Assembly: GCA_964423745.1 (NCBI GenBank)
Contig: CAYRGG010000007.1
Coordinates: forward strand, 41,945 to 105,944
DNA length: 64,000 nt
Direction of reading: 5' to 3'
Origin: CAYRGG01 sp964423745
GTDB lineage: Bacteria; Pseudomonadota; Gammaproteobacteria; Competibacterales; Competibacteraceae
Numbering within the stretch: position 1 is the first letter of the stretch; each line of letters begins with the position of its first letter. Shown piece by piece: positions 17,172-25,751 of the stretch. The translations under genes and the position numbers were made by a program. The notes below the pieces were generated by a model. It worked only from the letters and a program-made list of their open reading frames with translations. It was not told the DNA's origin and searched no databases.

Positions 17172-18188
17172 CTACTTAGCCGTTACCCATAAACCTTCAA
17201 TCTCTAGCAAAAGATCACGACGACAGATCTCTCCTTGTAAAAAAAGGGTTGGTGTATCGCTACCAAAATGCTGAGCAATGTAAGGTTGCAACTCACCTTG
17301 GGCTATTTGCGGACGTGCATAAACTTTAAGCAAGGCAGGTTGCAATGGTGAGCCCTCACAATGGGTGTTGGCGGAGCTGATCAAAGCATCTAAATTGCGC
17401 AGGGTTTCTTGCAGTTGGGCTAACCCATTATCTTGATGACGACTTCTATGACCAACTATACTGGCAGTGCCAGATACATAAAGATGGCTCTCAGTATTTA
17501 TCCAGTTTTTTAAAATAGCTCTGGAAAAAGACGGACTTTTAGGACTATAGTGAAGCGGATAATGAAAAGCGCTCATTTGTCGAGGATTCTCGATCTGCAA
17601 TCCCCGGCTTTTGGTCGCTAAACAATAAATCAACAACCCTGGACTATGAGTGCCGATGACACAAGCCGCTGGCAAGCCTGTCTCGGCAATAGTGCCGTTT
17701 TCTGCCAACGCTTGATAGCGACCTCTACAAAACCCTTGGTAACGCTCTAAGCCGTTGTCAATGTCGTTAACACATGAAAAGTAATTCCAAACCCGTAACA
17801 AAATCGGATAGCCTTGCCCATAGATAAAATTCAGTAAATATTGGTAAGCCTGACAAGTAGCGATTTCCAAACCACCATAAACGCTTTCATCGACAAGCAC
17901 CCAAGCAATCCCAATAGTTCCATTACTAACCCAACCAATATCCGCGTTTGTTTCCCGTTGAACAGGAGAAGGACTACGCCAAACCTCTAGGGTCCGTTGT
18001 TGCTCGCCTAACACAGGCAACCCTACTGTAAACAGGTGAGGATGTTTAGCATCGATCTGGGTTTTCGGTCCAAAGCGAATAACCGCTAGGGTCCGATCGT
18101 CCATCAGTATGTCCTGAAGTTGATCTTTTTCCACATAACAAACACTAAAAGGAGCAGCTTGCCTGACAGACAAAATGGTTTGCGCCAT
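17172..18188 (-). CDS. Chorismatase of the FkbO/Hyg5/XanB2 family
   Basis: A 338-residue protein with the chorismatase signatures RVWNYF followed by GLERYQGFCRGRYQAL, then ENPRQMSAFHYPLHYSPKSPSFSRA, SGTASIVGHRSRHQDN and the C-terminal CRRDLLLEIEG that carries the catalytic Glu. Family members convert chorismate to hydroxybenzoates or dihydroxy-cyclohexadiene carboxylates. XanB2-type enzymes supply 3- and 4-hydroxybenzoate for aryl polyene pigments and ubiquinone. Which product is made cannot be read by eye. No aryl-polyene genes are in the window. The 5' end is duplicated in tandem just upstream. Confidence 0.85.
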   Translation of the reverse strand: MAQTILSVRQAAPFSVCYVEKDQLQDILMDDRTLAVIRFGPKTQIDAKHPHLFTVGLPVLGEQQRTLEVWRSPSPVQRETNADIGWVSNGTIGIAWVLVDESVYGGLEIATCQAYQYLLNFIYGQGYPILLRVWNYFSCVNDIDNGLERYQGFCRGRYQALAENGTIAETGLPAACVIGTHSPGLLIYCLATKSRGLQIENPRQMSAFHYPLHYSPKSPSFSRAILKNWINTESHLYVSGTASIVGHRSRHQDNGLAQLQETLRNLDALISSANTHCEGSPLQPALLKVYARPQIAQGELQPYIAQHFGSDTPTLFLQGEICRRDLLLEIEGLWVTAK

Positions 18189-18258
18189 AGGTTCACAGAA
18201 AGTCTTTAAGGAGCAGCTTGCTTAACACACAAAATGGTTTGCGCCATAGGTTCAAAGA
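18149..18258 (-). repeat. Tandem duplication of the chorismatase 5' end
   Basis: Two 51-bp direct copies, 18149-18199 and 18208-18258, differ at four positions. Each contains the ATG and first 13 codons of the chorismatase (MAQTILSVRQAAP in the gene, MAQTILCVKQAAP in the copy) plus leader sequence. The upstream copy ends in TAA straight after the repeat, so it forms a 13-codon mini-ORF before the real gene. A longer in-frame reading from a TTG at 18460 also runs into this copy, but its first 70 residues match nothing I know. The structure suggests a local slippage duplication that now behaves as an upstream ORF. Confidence 0.75.
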
Positions 18259-18460
18259 TGAAACTTAATTTCAAGGCACGGCAGATGCTGTTTATCAAAA
18301 CTTTATTTAATTGAGAAACACGCTCCCGACTTGATGGTTGTCTTCGGCGCAGTCCATGTCTACCCCATGGATATTTGACAAATAATAACATATCATCAGG
18401 AGACAAATAGTATATTACTAGTTGCAGCTTAAGCTGACCAGACTGGTCAATAGACGTCAA

Positions 18461-18909
18461 TTTTTATCTTTTTACCATTCGAATGGTTTTTATTTAAAAA
18501 CAAAACCTTCTTCTACTGAATAAATCTTGTGGTTTTCCGCAATATTTTAATAGTTTCTTTATCAATCATTCTTTTAATTTGATTGTTCATATATCTTCTT
18601 TAAATCCCAGAACTAATTTAATCTCCGCCTTCGTAAAACGAACAACAATATAATTTACCAATAGCCTTTTTTACCGCTCAGGCTTGAGTATAGGGGTTAT
18701 TACTATGGTAATAAATAATTTCAAGGTTGGCGCAAAAAATGCTTACTTATGCCTTCTCAAGTATACAATTTTCAGTAATCTATTTAGTTAAATATTTTCT
18801 TAAAATACCAAATAATTTGTCACTATCACACAAACACAATACAGTTTCAGCTAATATAAAAAATTTTTATTTTCAATAAGTTTAAGGATTATGTGCATCA
18901 CGGAGATAG
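18461..18909. other. AT-rich gene-poor spacer
   Basis: About 450 bp of very AT-rich sequence. It contains a 14-bp palindrome ACCATTCGAATGGT (18474-18487) and, just beyond its edge, TGACCAGACTGGTCA (18435-18449). On the minus strand two very short overlapping ORFs, one ending VLGFKEDI and the next reading MNNQIKRMIDKETIKILRK, may be relics of a lost gene. No gene, RNA gene or element can be supported. Confidence 0.4.
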
Positions 18910-19026
18910 ATGAATATGACCAGCAAATCAACGCAAAGCAAACATTCAGCATATTATGCTGTAGATATTATTTTCACACTCGTTTTTCTTTTTATCATCA
19001 TGTATTTTAATATTGTCTTAGCATAA
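18910..19026 (+). CDS. Possible 38-residue single-span membrane peptide
   Basis: An ATG at 18910, preceded by GGAG eight bases upstream, opens a 38-residue ORF. It has a polar N-terminus (MNMTSKSTQSKHSAYYA) and a single hydrophobic segment (IIFTLVFLFIIMYFNIVLA) reaching the stop. The shape is that of a small inner-membrane protein with the N-terminus in the cytoplasm. It is isolated in an AT-rich spacer, where such hydrophobic ORFs also arise by chance. I do not recognise it. Confidence 0.3.
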   Translation: MNMTSKSTQSKHSAYYAVDIIFTLVFLFIIMYFNIVLA

Positions 19027-19088
19027 TTTATTTCCGTTTAAGCAACTCTTAATCAATACTGCCCTCGGCACTACAGGAGACCTACTAG

Positions 19089-19886
19089 CTAGAAACTACC
19101 CATTGTTGCTCGATAAACCATTACCTGTTTATGCGCTTCGTAATCATCCAAATCGGGTATCGTAGTTGCGCTGATCTCAGCAACCTTACGATACGAACTG
19201 CTATTAACTTTGTTGACCCGTGAGTCTGCCACCAGAACTTCTGACGCATAGGCTAAAAACTCTTGGATAAGATAAAAGTTTGACTGATCATAGAGCACAT
19301 CTGCCGCAATAATTAAGTCTACTTTTTCGTTGACTTCACTTAGATTGCTACAGAGATCCACATGGACATGATTGAGTGCTGCATTGGCTCTAATGGCATC
19401 CAATGCATGACGATCGATATCGCAAGCTATTACTTTTCTGGCGTTGGCCTTGGCGGCGGCAATAGCTACAACACCGGACCCAGAGCCGAAGTCCAGGATA
19501 GTTTTATTAGCAAATTGCTGCGGTTGGCTAGAAATATATTGGGCTAGGGCGTGCCCTCCTGCCCAACAAAATACCCAATAAGGTGTATTGTTCAGTATTT
19601 CCTGGATTTCATCGGGGCAAAAAGGTCGCTCCATATTAACGGGACTTAGCAAATGAAGCTTAATATTTGGGCATAATGGTAATGCGGTTGCGACGATTTC
19701 CGCATCACTCAAAGTATAGTTAATATTGCATGTCAATTGCGCTTTGTTCACAGATCGTTCGCTATGCAAATTTCGGTTATAACTGGTTTTGCAGAAAAAA
19801 TCGATTTTTTTTCTACTTTTGAGCACATCCTCTAACCTATTGCTATAGTAACAGAGAGTCTCCTTATATATCCTGTTACCTTCCAA
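19089..19886 (-). CDS. Class I SAM-dependent methyltransferase (ETFB-KMT/PrmA-like)
   Basis: A 265-residue protein with a Rossmann methyltransferase core from about residue 115. It has PYWVFCWAGGHALAQYI, motif I LDFGSGSGVVAIAAA, ACDIDRHALDAI and motif IV AADVLYD. The PYW-x-x-CWAGG entry and D-V-L-Y-D signature match the electron-transfer-flavoprotein beta-subunit lysine methyltransferase/PrmA-like group. A protein lysine substrate is likely but unidentified. The first 55-60 residues are basic and do not look like the family, so a later start is possible. It is divergent from the phosphatase gene, with a bulged hairpin (about 19919-19941) between them. Confidence 0.78.
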   Translation of the reverse strand: MEGNRIYKETLCYYSNRLEDVLKSRKKIDFFCKTSYNRNLHSERSVNKAQLTCNINYTLSDAEIVATALPLCPNIKLHLLSPVNMERPFCPDEIQEILNNTPYWVFCWAGGHALAQYISSQPQQFANKTILDFGSGSGVVAIAAAKANARKVIACDIDRHALDAIRANAALNHVHVDLCSNLSEVNEKVDLIIAADVLYDQSNFYLIQEFLAYASEVLVADSRVNKVNSSSYRKVAEISATTIPDLDDYEAHKQVMVYRATMGSF

Positions 19887-20057
19887 GGTAGATTAGACAT
19901 CGATGAATTTTTTATTGCACCACCCGTTTTTTTCGGGGTGAATAATGGTCAAATATCGATCTTCAATACCTCCTTAGCAAGGTCAGTTGTTGTTAAAATA
20001 GATTAAGATTTCATCTTAGGCCACCAACTTTGATGGTTTTGTGAGGAGTTCAAACCT

Positions 20058-20528
20058 ATGCATTATCCAATCCGGGTATTGTTTATTTGCTATCGCAACG
20101 CCATCCGTTCACAGGTTGCGGAGGCTTTACTAAGGCGCATAGGAAAAAATGATTTTCAGGTCTCTAGCGCAGGGATTCAGCCGGAACCTCTCGATCCTTT
20201 TGCCATACAAATGATGGCAGAGATGGGCATAGATATCTCGGGACATATGAGTTTATCCATCGATCATTTTTTAAACCAGGAATTTGAATACATCATCACC
20301 TTGTGTAACAAAGCACAACCCTATGTCATAGAATTTCCGGGTACTTACACCTCTATTTGTTGGCATTTACCAGATCCTGCCGAATTTCAAGGCAGTGATG
20401 ATAACAAGCGTCAGTTGCTTCGCATGTTGTGCGTCGAGCTAACTGAACGCATTAAATTATGGATCGACATGGAACATCAATCCCTTCAGACTGGGGCGCA
20501 AACCGGCCATTTTCAGGCGTTTGGATAA
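20058..20528 (+). CDS. Low-molecular-weight phosphatase / ArsC-like protein
   Basis: A 156-residue protein of the LMW protein-tyrosine-phosphatase fold. The P-loop is C11-x5-R17-S in FICYRNAIRSQVAEA and the general acid is the Asp of LPDPAEFQG. The segment MGIDISGHMS is shared with thioredoxin-coupled arsenate reductases. The P-loop CYRNAIR is unusual compared with CTGNSCR of ArsC or CxGNICR of phosphatases, so arsenate reduction is doubtful. It is followed 18 bp later by a universal stress protein on the same strand, probably in one operon. Confidence 0.75.
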   Translation: MHYPIRVLFICYRNAIRSQVAEALLRRIGKNDFQVSSAGIQPEPLDPFAIQMMAEMGIDISGHMSLSIDHFLNQEFEYIITLCNKAQPYVIEFPGTYTSICWHLPDPAEFQGSDDNKRQLLRMLCVELTERIKLWIDMEHQSLQTGAQTGHFQAFG

Positions 20529-20546
20529 ATTGCGAGGAAGTCAACC

Positions 20547-20987
20547 GTGAGCGCTTATCAGCACATCCTTTGGGCAGCCGATTTCTCTTCAAAAGCCCTG
20601 CAGATTGGAGAACGTGCTAAGAGTCTTGCAGAACGCAACGGAGCCCGCTTGAGCCTCATTCATGTGATAGAAGAATCAAGTATCAGCGCTGGTTATGACA
20701 TGATACCGGTTTTGCCTGAACTACCTGACGATGCCCGTATGGAAGAGGCCCGCGATGCACTCGAGCGCATCGCAACGCAACTAGAATTAAAAGATTGTAA
20801 GCGATGGGTTATTCCTGCCTTATCTACCAAAGAAGGCGTTATAAAAATTGCAACCGAGAAAAACGTTGATCTTATCGTTGTGGGTAGTCATGGTCGCCAT
20901 GGTCTAGCCCTGCTTCTTGGTTCTACTGCCAATGCTGTTCTGCATCGAGCGCCCTGTGATGTGCTGGCGGTGCGTATTCGCTCTTAG
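20547..20987 (+). CDS. Universal stress protein UspA family
   Basis: A 146-residue single Usp domain: HILWAADFSSKALQIGERAKSLAE at the start, then LSLIHVIEES, and the nucleotide-binding signature GSHGRHGLALLLGSTANAVLHRAPCDVLAVR near the C-terminus. The G-x2-G-x9-G-S/T pattern points to the ATP-binding class. These proteins accumulate on growth arrest and stress. The stop codon TAG lies exactly at the left end of an inverted-repeat element (20986-21130), so the element inserted at the very 3' end and may supply part of the stop. Confidence 0.92.
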   Translation: MSAYQHILWAADFSSKALQIGERAKSLAERNGARLSLIHVIEESSISAGYDMIPVLPELPDDARMEEARDALERIATQLELKDCKRWVIPALSTKEGVIKIATEKNVDLIVVGSHGRHGLALLLGSTANAVLHRAPCDVLAVRIRS

Positions 20988-21130
20988 AAGCTGTTTCAAA
21001 ACCGGCTCGTGTCCTTGACTTAAGCGTTACAGCACCTTCTCCGCTGCTCATTTACCTTATGTAAACTGCGCTGCTCGAAGGCACTGCGCCTTGATTCAGC
21101 GAACCTATGCGAGTTTTTGAAACAGCTTCT
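20986..21130. repeat. MITE-like element with 16-bp terminal inverted repeats
   Basis: A 145-bp element with perfect terminal inverted repeats AGAAGCTGTTTCAAAA (20986-21001) and TTTTGAAACAGCTTCT (21115-21130), flanked by TTA on both sides, which could be a 3-bp target duplication. The core contains GCTCATTTACCTTATGTAAA with a palindrome. It carries no ORF. A solo copy of its right end is at 25706-25720. It occupies most of the 326-bp spacer between the usp gene and asnS; the rest of that spacer holds only the asnS leader. Confidence 0.8.
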
Positions 21131-21313
21131 TAAATCCCACAAAGTATCGTGATTTAAAAATATAAGCAGCCACTTCACTCGCGGCAATATAGCATTGCCG
21201 ACTTACAAAAGATAATTGTACCCTTCCCTTAAAAATCATTGTGCTATTGCGTGCCGACAACATCGGCAACCTATTTTGATGATATTTTTATTTAATTTAG
21301 GAGTGGTTTTTTC

Positions 21314-22714
21314 ATGTCCAGCACCGATATTGCTGCCATCTTGAAGGGTCAATTAGCTATTGGCAGTCCCGCGACCGTACAAGGTTGGATACGTACCCGG
21401 CGTGACTCGAAAGCAGGCTTAACCTTTCTAGGATTACATGACGGATCCTGCTTTGACGCCTTGCAGGCAGTTGTGCCTAATACCTTAGAAAACTACCAAC
21501 AAGAGGTGTTACAAATCACAGCAGGCTGCTCGGTCATCGTTAGTGGCGAGATCGCAGCTTCACAAGGCAAGGGGCAAACTATTGAGCTTCAAGCACACGC
21601 CGTACAGGTAGTAGGTTGGGTTGAAAACCCTGAAACCTATCCCGTATCGCCCAAAAAACATACCTTTGAACATTTGCGTAGCGTTGCACATCTACGTCCC
21701 CGCACCAACACGTTGGGAGCGGTGACCCGGGTGCGTCATTGTCTCTCCCAGGCGGTGCATCGGTTTTTTCACAAACAGGGTTATTTTTGGGTACATACCC
21801 CCATTATCACCGCCAGCGATTGTGAAGGTGCAGGAGAACTTTTTCGCGTCAGTACGTTGGATCTAACAAATTTACCCCGCACAGGGCAAGGAACCGTTGA
21901 CTTTAGTCACGATTTTTTTGGCCGTGAAACGTTTTTGACGGTCTCCGGTCAACTTAATGTGGAATCCTACTGTTTAGCGTTATCCAAGGTGTATACCTTT
22001 GGACCTACCTTTCGCGCTGAGAATTCAAATACCAGCCGTCATCTGGCAGAGTTTTGGATGATCGAACCAGAAATAGCCTTTGCCGATCTGCACGCCAACG
22101 TGGATTTAGCGGAAGCGTTACTCAAAGCCATCTTTCAAGCCGTGTTGGAAGAACGGGCAGATGATATGGCTTTTTTTAATCAACGTATCGATAAAACCTG
22201 CATAAAACGTCTAGAGAACGTAATTCAGTCTTCCTTTGAACGTATGGAATACCGTGAAGCCATAAAAATTCTTGAGGGTTCAGAAAAGAAATTTGAGTTT
22301 CCCGTGCATTGGGGTGTTGATTTGCAATCGGAACACGAACGTTACCTTGCTGAAGAATATGTGGGTCGGCCTGTGGTTGTGATGAATTATCCCAAGGACA
22401 TAAAGGGCTTTTACATGCGCCTCAATGATGATGGGAAAACCGTTGCCGCCATGGATGTACTCGCGCCTGGTATTGGTGAAATTATTGGCGGCAGCCAGCG
22501 GGAAGAGCGGCTAGACATCCTCGATGCACGTATGGATGAAGTGGGATTGGATAAAGATATGTATAATTGGTATCGGGATTTGCGGCGCTACGGCACAGTA
22601 CCCCACGCCGGATTTGGATTGGGTTTCGAGCGCACCGTGAGCTATGTGACAGGGATGAATAATGTACGGGACGTCATCCCCTTCCCTAGAACACCAAACA
22701 ATGCCGATTTTTGA
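21314..22714 (+). CDS. asnS: Asparaginyl-tRNA synthetase
   Basis: A 466-residue class IIb synthetase, the length of E. coli AsnS. An N-terminal OB-fold anticodon-binding domain (VQGWIRTRRDSKAGLTFLGL) is followed by the catalytic domain with motif 2 FGPTFRAENSNTSRHLAEFWM and motif 3 GFGLGFERTVSYV. It charges tRNA-Asn directly. The ribosome binding site TTAGGAG lies upstream of ATG 21314. It is convergent with thrC, only 10 bp apart. Confidence 0.97.
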   Translation: MSSTDIAAILKGQLAIGSPATVQGWIRTRRDSKAGLTFLGLHDGSCFDALQAVVPNTLENYQQEVLQITAGCSVIVSGEIAASQGKGQTIELQAHAVQVVGWVENPETYPVSPKKHTFEHLRSVAHLRPRTNTLGAVTRVRHCLSQAVHRFFHKQGYFWVHTPIITASDCEGAGELFRVSTLDLTNLPRTGQGTVDFSHDFFGRETFLTVSGQLNVESYCLALSKVYTFGPTFRAENSNTSRHLAEFWMIEPEIAFADLHANVDLAEALLKAIFQAVLEERADDMAFFNQRIDKTCIKRLENVIQSSFERMEYREAIKILEGSEKKFEFPVHWGVDLQSEHERYLAEEYVGRPVVVMNYPKDIKGFYMRLNDDGKTVAAMDVLAPGIGEIIGGSQREERLDILDARMDEVGLDKDMYNWYRDLRRYGTVPHAGFGLGFERTVSYVTGMNNVRDVIPFPRTPNNADF

Positions 22715-22724
22715 GCAACGTTTT

Positions 22725-24149
22725 TTATTGATCTGTCTGAACGCTGGCTTGCCGAGCAATATATTCTTTAACCGCGGCTACATCGTCGTCCATGACAACA
22801 AAAATTTGTGGTCGTTGCTCCAGATCCCCATAACCGCTGGGTCGTTCTGGTTGACGACCAAGGGCTTCTTGAATGGATTCCTCAAATTTCGCCGGCAACG
22901 CTGTTTCTAAACACACTAGAGGAACATCTGGCTCCTTGAACTGACGTCCTACCTTGAGGCCATCGGCGGTATGGGTATCGATAATGATCCCAGACTCATT
23001 ATAGACGCGACGGATAGTCTCCATACGATCTTGATGGGTGCTTGTTCCAGAAACTAGGCCAAAGCGGCTCATATCCTGAAAATACTCAGTGTCTGTTAAA
23101 CTGAAGTAGCCATTGCGTTCGACTTTTTTCCACAATTGCCGCACCACGGCTGCGTCACGCCCCACCACATCGTAAATAAAACGCTCGAAGTTAGAAGCCT
23201 TGGCAATATCCATGGATGGGCTACTGGTCTTCATCACCCCATCGGCTTCCCGCACCCGATAAACCCCAGTGCGGAAAAACTCATCCAATACATTGTTCTC
23301 ATTGCTGGCCAAAATCAATTTGTGGATAGGCAGTCCCATCTGTCGAGCAATATGGCCGGCACAAATATTACCAAAATTACCTGAAGGCACTGCGAAGGAT
23401 ACCCATTGGCTATTGTCTTGGGTCACTGCAAAATAGGCTTTGAAGTAGTAAACCACTTGGGCTGCGACCCGTGCCCAGTTGATGGAGTTCACCGTACCAA
23501 TACTATACTTAGCCTTGAATACCGAGTCGTTGCTCACAGCCTTAACGATATCCTGACAACCGTCGAATACGGTGCGCACCGCAATATTGAAAATATTAGG
23601 CTCATCCAGAGAGAACATCTGAGCCGTTTGGAAGGGGCTCATCTTTTGATAGGGTGATAGCATAAACACATTGATAGCTGTTTTGCCTAACATGGCGTAT
23701 TCCGCGCTAGAGCCCGTATCACCAGACGTCGCCCCGAGGATGTTTAGATAACGATTGGTTTTTTCAAGGACGTATTCAAAGAGATTACCCAATAACTGCA
23801 TGGCGATGTCTTTGAACGCCAATGTCGGTCCGTTAGACAAACCCAACAACCAAATGCCGTCTGCCAACGGTGTGACGGGGGTAATCTCGGTACTACGAAA
23901 GCGCTCGGCTGTGTAAGTCTTCGCTATCAGTTCACGCAGATCCGCTGCAGGGATATCTGGGGCAAACCGTTGCAGGATATTCCAGGCAAGGTCAGGATAA
24001 TTTGAATGACGCCAAGCAGTCAGTTCATGGGATGTTATGGCGGGATAGTTTGCAGGAATCACCAAACCACCGTCGGGAGCTAAACCACCGATAAGAATAT
24101 CTTGAAACGATTTTGCCTCCATGCCACCCCGCGTACTGATATATTGCAT
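22725..24149 (-). CDS. thrC: Threonine synthase
   Basis: A 474-residue PLP enzyme. The PLP lysine is in GPTLAFKDIAMQLLG, and the phosphate-binding loop SGDTGSSAEYAM and GNFGNICAGHIA are typical of the long ThrC class. It converts O-phosphohomoserine to threonine. I place the start at the ATG of MQYISTRGG (24149), which has GAGG eight bases upstream, rather than the in-frame GTG five codons earlier, because homologues begin M-x-Y-x-S-T-R. No homoserine kinase or dehydrogenase gene is nearby. Confidence 0.95.
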   Translation of the reverse strand: MQYISTRGGMEAKSFQDILIGGLAPDGGLVIPANYPAITSHELTAWRHSNYPDLAWNILQRFAPDIPAADLRELIAKTYTAERFRSTEITPVTPLADGIWLLGLSNGPTLAFKDIAMQLLGNLFEYVLEKTNRYLNILGATSGDTGSSAEYAMLGKTAINVFMLSPYQKMSPFQTAQMFSLDEPNIFNIAVRTVFDGCQDIVKAVSNDSVFKAKYSIGTVNSINWARVAAQVVYYFKAYFAVTQDNSQWVSFAVPSGNFGNICAGHIARQMGLPIHKLILASNENNVLDEFFRTGVYRVREADGVMKTSSPSMDIAKASNFERFIYDVVGRDAAVVRQLWKKVERNGYFSLTDTEYFQDMSRFGLVSGTSTHQDRMETIRRVYNESGIIIDTHTADGLKVGRQFKEPDVPLVCLETALPAKFEESIQEALGRQPERPSGYGDLEQRPQIFVVMDDDVAAVKEYIARQASVQTDQ

Positions 24150-24235
24150 CAATTTGCCTCGCACCTAAAAAATATTAATCAGTCAAAAACAAGATCGAAC
24201 ATGCCACCTGTTCGACAATACGTCGTCATCATTGT

Positions 24236-25228
24236 TTAACCTAGGCCAGCTTGTTTGCATTCCCAACGCCAAGCATGCTCGATGATGCTGGCGAGTTCTC
24301 CATAGCGCGGCCGCCATTGTAGGGCTTGTTGAGCTTGCGTTGCGTCTGCCACTAAACAGGCCGGATCACCGACACGGCGATCTCCGTACTCCACAGGAAC
24401 CTGCTGTCCAGTAACCTGGGCAGCAGTATCGATGACCTGGCGCACCGAAAAGCCACTGCCATTACCTAAGTTATAAACTGTACTCTGCTCTTTATCCCAT
24501 AATTTTTGCAACGCTAATGAATGCGCCTCACAGAGGTCGTTGACATGGATATAATCGCGAATACAGGTTCCATCTGGTGTATCGTAATCGGTGCCAAACA
24601 CAGTAATAGCCGGACGCCGTCCTGAAACAGCTTGCAGTATTAGGGGAATAAGATGGGTTTCCGGATCGTGACGTTCGCCGATTTCTCCGTCGGGGTCAGC
24701 GCCTGCCGCATTAAAGTAACGCAGACAAGTGGACTTCAAGCCATAGGCAGCATCATAATCCATCAACATCTGCTCCACCATCCATTTGCTTCGACCATAG
24801 GGATTGATGGGTTGTTTAGGGTGGGCTTCAGGGATCGGCACCTGTTGAGGTTCACCAAAAATGGCGGCCGTGGAGGAAAAGATAAAGTGGCGCACCCCGT
24901 GCTCAACCATGGCATCTAATAGATTTTGCGTGTTGGTGACATTGTTGCGGTAATACTTACTAGGGTCACGCATGGATTCCCCCACTTGAATATAGGAGGC
25001 AAAATGCATGACGCCATCGAAGTGATGGGTTTTAAATAGTTCGTCTAACTGATTTCGGTCAGCTAAATCACCTAGCACAAAGTGCCCCCCCACTACCGCA
25101 TCCCGATAACCGGTGGACAGATTATCAAAAACGATCACTTCACATTTGGCTTGGCATAACAGCTTAACCATATGGGATCCGATGTAGCCGGCACCTCCAA
25201 CGACCAGTATGCGCTTACCCTCAATCAT
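24236..25228 (-). CDS. galE: UDP-glucose 4-epimerase
   Basis: A 330-residue extended short-chain dehydrogenase. The NAD loop is VVGGAGYIGSHMV, the catalytic SSTAAIFGE and YxxxK are in NPYGRSKWMVEQ, and FNAAGADPDGEIGERHDPETHLIPL is the GalE substrate signature. It interconverts UDP-glucose and UDP-galactose for surface polysaccharide. Between its stop and thrC lies the inverted repeat TCGAACA/TGTTCGA (24195-24215), which has no T-run and is not a clear terminator. Confidence 0.95.
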   Translation of the reverse strand: MIEGKRILVVGGAGYIGSHMVKLLCQAKCEVIVFDNLSTGYRDAVVGGHFVLGDLADRNQLDELFKTHHFDGVMHFASYIQVGESMRDPSKYYRNNVTNTQNLLDAMVEHGVRHFIFSSTAAIFGEPQQVPIPEAHPKQPINPYGRSKWMVEQMLMDYDAAYGLKSTCLRYFNAAGADPDGEIGERHDPETHLIPLILQAVSGRRPAITVFGTDYDTPDGTCIRDYIHVNDLCEAHSLALQKLWDKEQSTVYNLGNGSGFSVRQVIDTAAQVTGQQVPVEYGDRRVGDPACLVADATQAQQALQWRPRYGELASIIEHAWRWECKQAGLG

Positions 25229-25348
25229 GCTGGTAGAACTCCTTTGCGGTCAAAGAATGAAATTATTAAGCAATAGAGTTTATCCTATTCAGGATCGAGT
25301 AGAATTTATATTTTAGTAGGTGTACCTTTGCTAAGCTTGCGTCGCTGA

Positions 25349-25462
25349 GGCCTCACAGAGCTAGATGCCTGGCTCGACAAACAGCACTTAGAACGCACCC
25401 TGAATCGGATGGCAGCTGCAGGAATCCAAGAAGCTGCTAGTGGGCCGATCAAAGGTCTATGA
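25349..25462 (+). pseudogene. 3' fragment of a lost gene
   Basis: A reading frame, open only after a stop at 25346, encodes the tail LTELDAWLDKQHLERTLNRM and on to SGPIKGL before a TGA at 25460. That stop overlaps the ATG of the next remnant, the kind of coupling seen in real operons. No start codon or upstream gene exists, so this looks like the surviving 3' end of a deleted gene. The family is not recognised. Confidence 0.4.
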
Positions 25463-25703
25463 TGCTTCTGCGAAGAAAAATTGCCGCTGCTCTGTATACG
25501 GTGAATGCAATTATTAGTATCGGGCTTGGATCAGTCTATCTGTTTCGTGGCACCTTTATGCCCATCACAGAGAAGCTTTAAATCGTACCTGGGAAGAGAT
25601 TGAACCCGCGTTACAAACTCTGCTTAGCGCTTTGATGACGGTGGCTGGGGCGGGTTGGATCGCATTTGTAGCCGACGCACCTTGGCGTCGGCTACCGCAA
25701 TAA
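25459..25703 (+). pseudogene. Frameshifted small membrane protein
   Basis: Read in two frames this gives a coherent membrane protein of about 80 residues. The first part starts at 25459 (MMLLRRKIAAALYTVN, then IGLGSVYLFRGTFMP). After loss of one base near 25565 the second part continues (HHREALNRTWEEIEPALQ, then LLSALMTVAGAGWIAF) to a TAA at 25703. A single-base deletion turning TATCAC into ATCAC restores the frame. It resembles unnamed small four-helix membrane proteins. The 3' end contains a perfect hairpin and abuts a solo MITE end, so an insertion or deletion may have cut the gene. Confidence 0.55.
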
Positions 25704-25720
25704 AGTTTGAAACAGCTTCT
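25668..25720. repeat. Perfect 11-bp hairpin plus solo MITE terminus
   Basis: GTAGCCGACGC (25668-25678) and its exact complement (25685-25695) form an 11-bp stem with a 6-nt loop, like a REP-type palindrome. Ten bases on, TTTGAAACAGCTTCT followed by TA (25706-25722) matches 15 of 16 bases of the right terminal repeat of the element at 20986-21130. No matching left end is present nearby, so this is a remnant end. The 523-bp galE to peptidase spacer is otherwise filled by the two pseudogene pieces. Confidence 0.6.
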
Positions 25721-25751
25721 TAGCGTCGTGCTAGATTTCTATCTTGTTAAT

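Noticed and set aside
18206..18460. 84-codon minus-strand ORF running into the duplicated chorismatase start
   Set aside because: It needs a TTG start without a binding site and its first 70 residues match nothing I know; the real content is the duplicated start.
18474..18487. ACCATTCGAATGGT palindrome as terminator or operator
   Set aside because: No gene ends here on either strand and the stem is short; only noted as part of the AT-rich spacer.
24195..24215. TCGAACA/TGTTCGA hairpin between galE and thrC
   Set aside because: No T-run and only seven base pairs; neither terminator nor operator can be supported.
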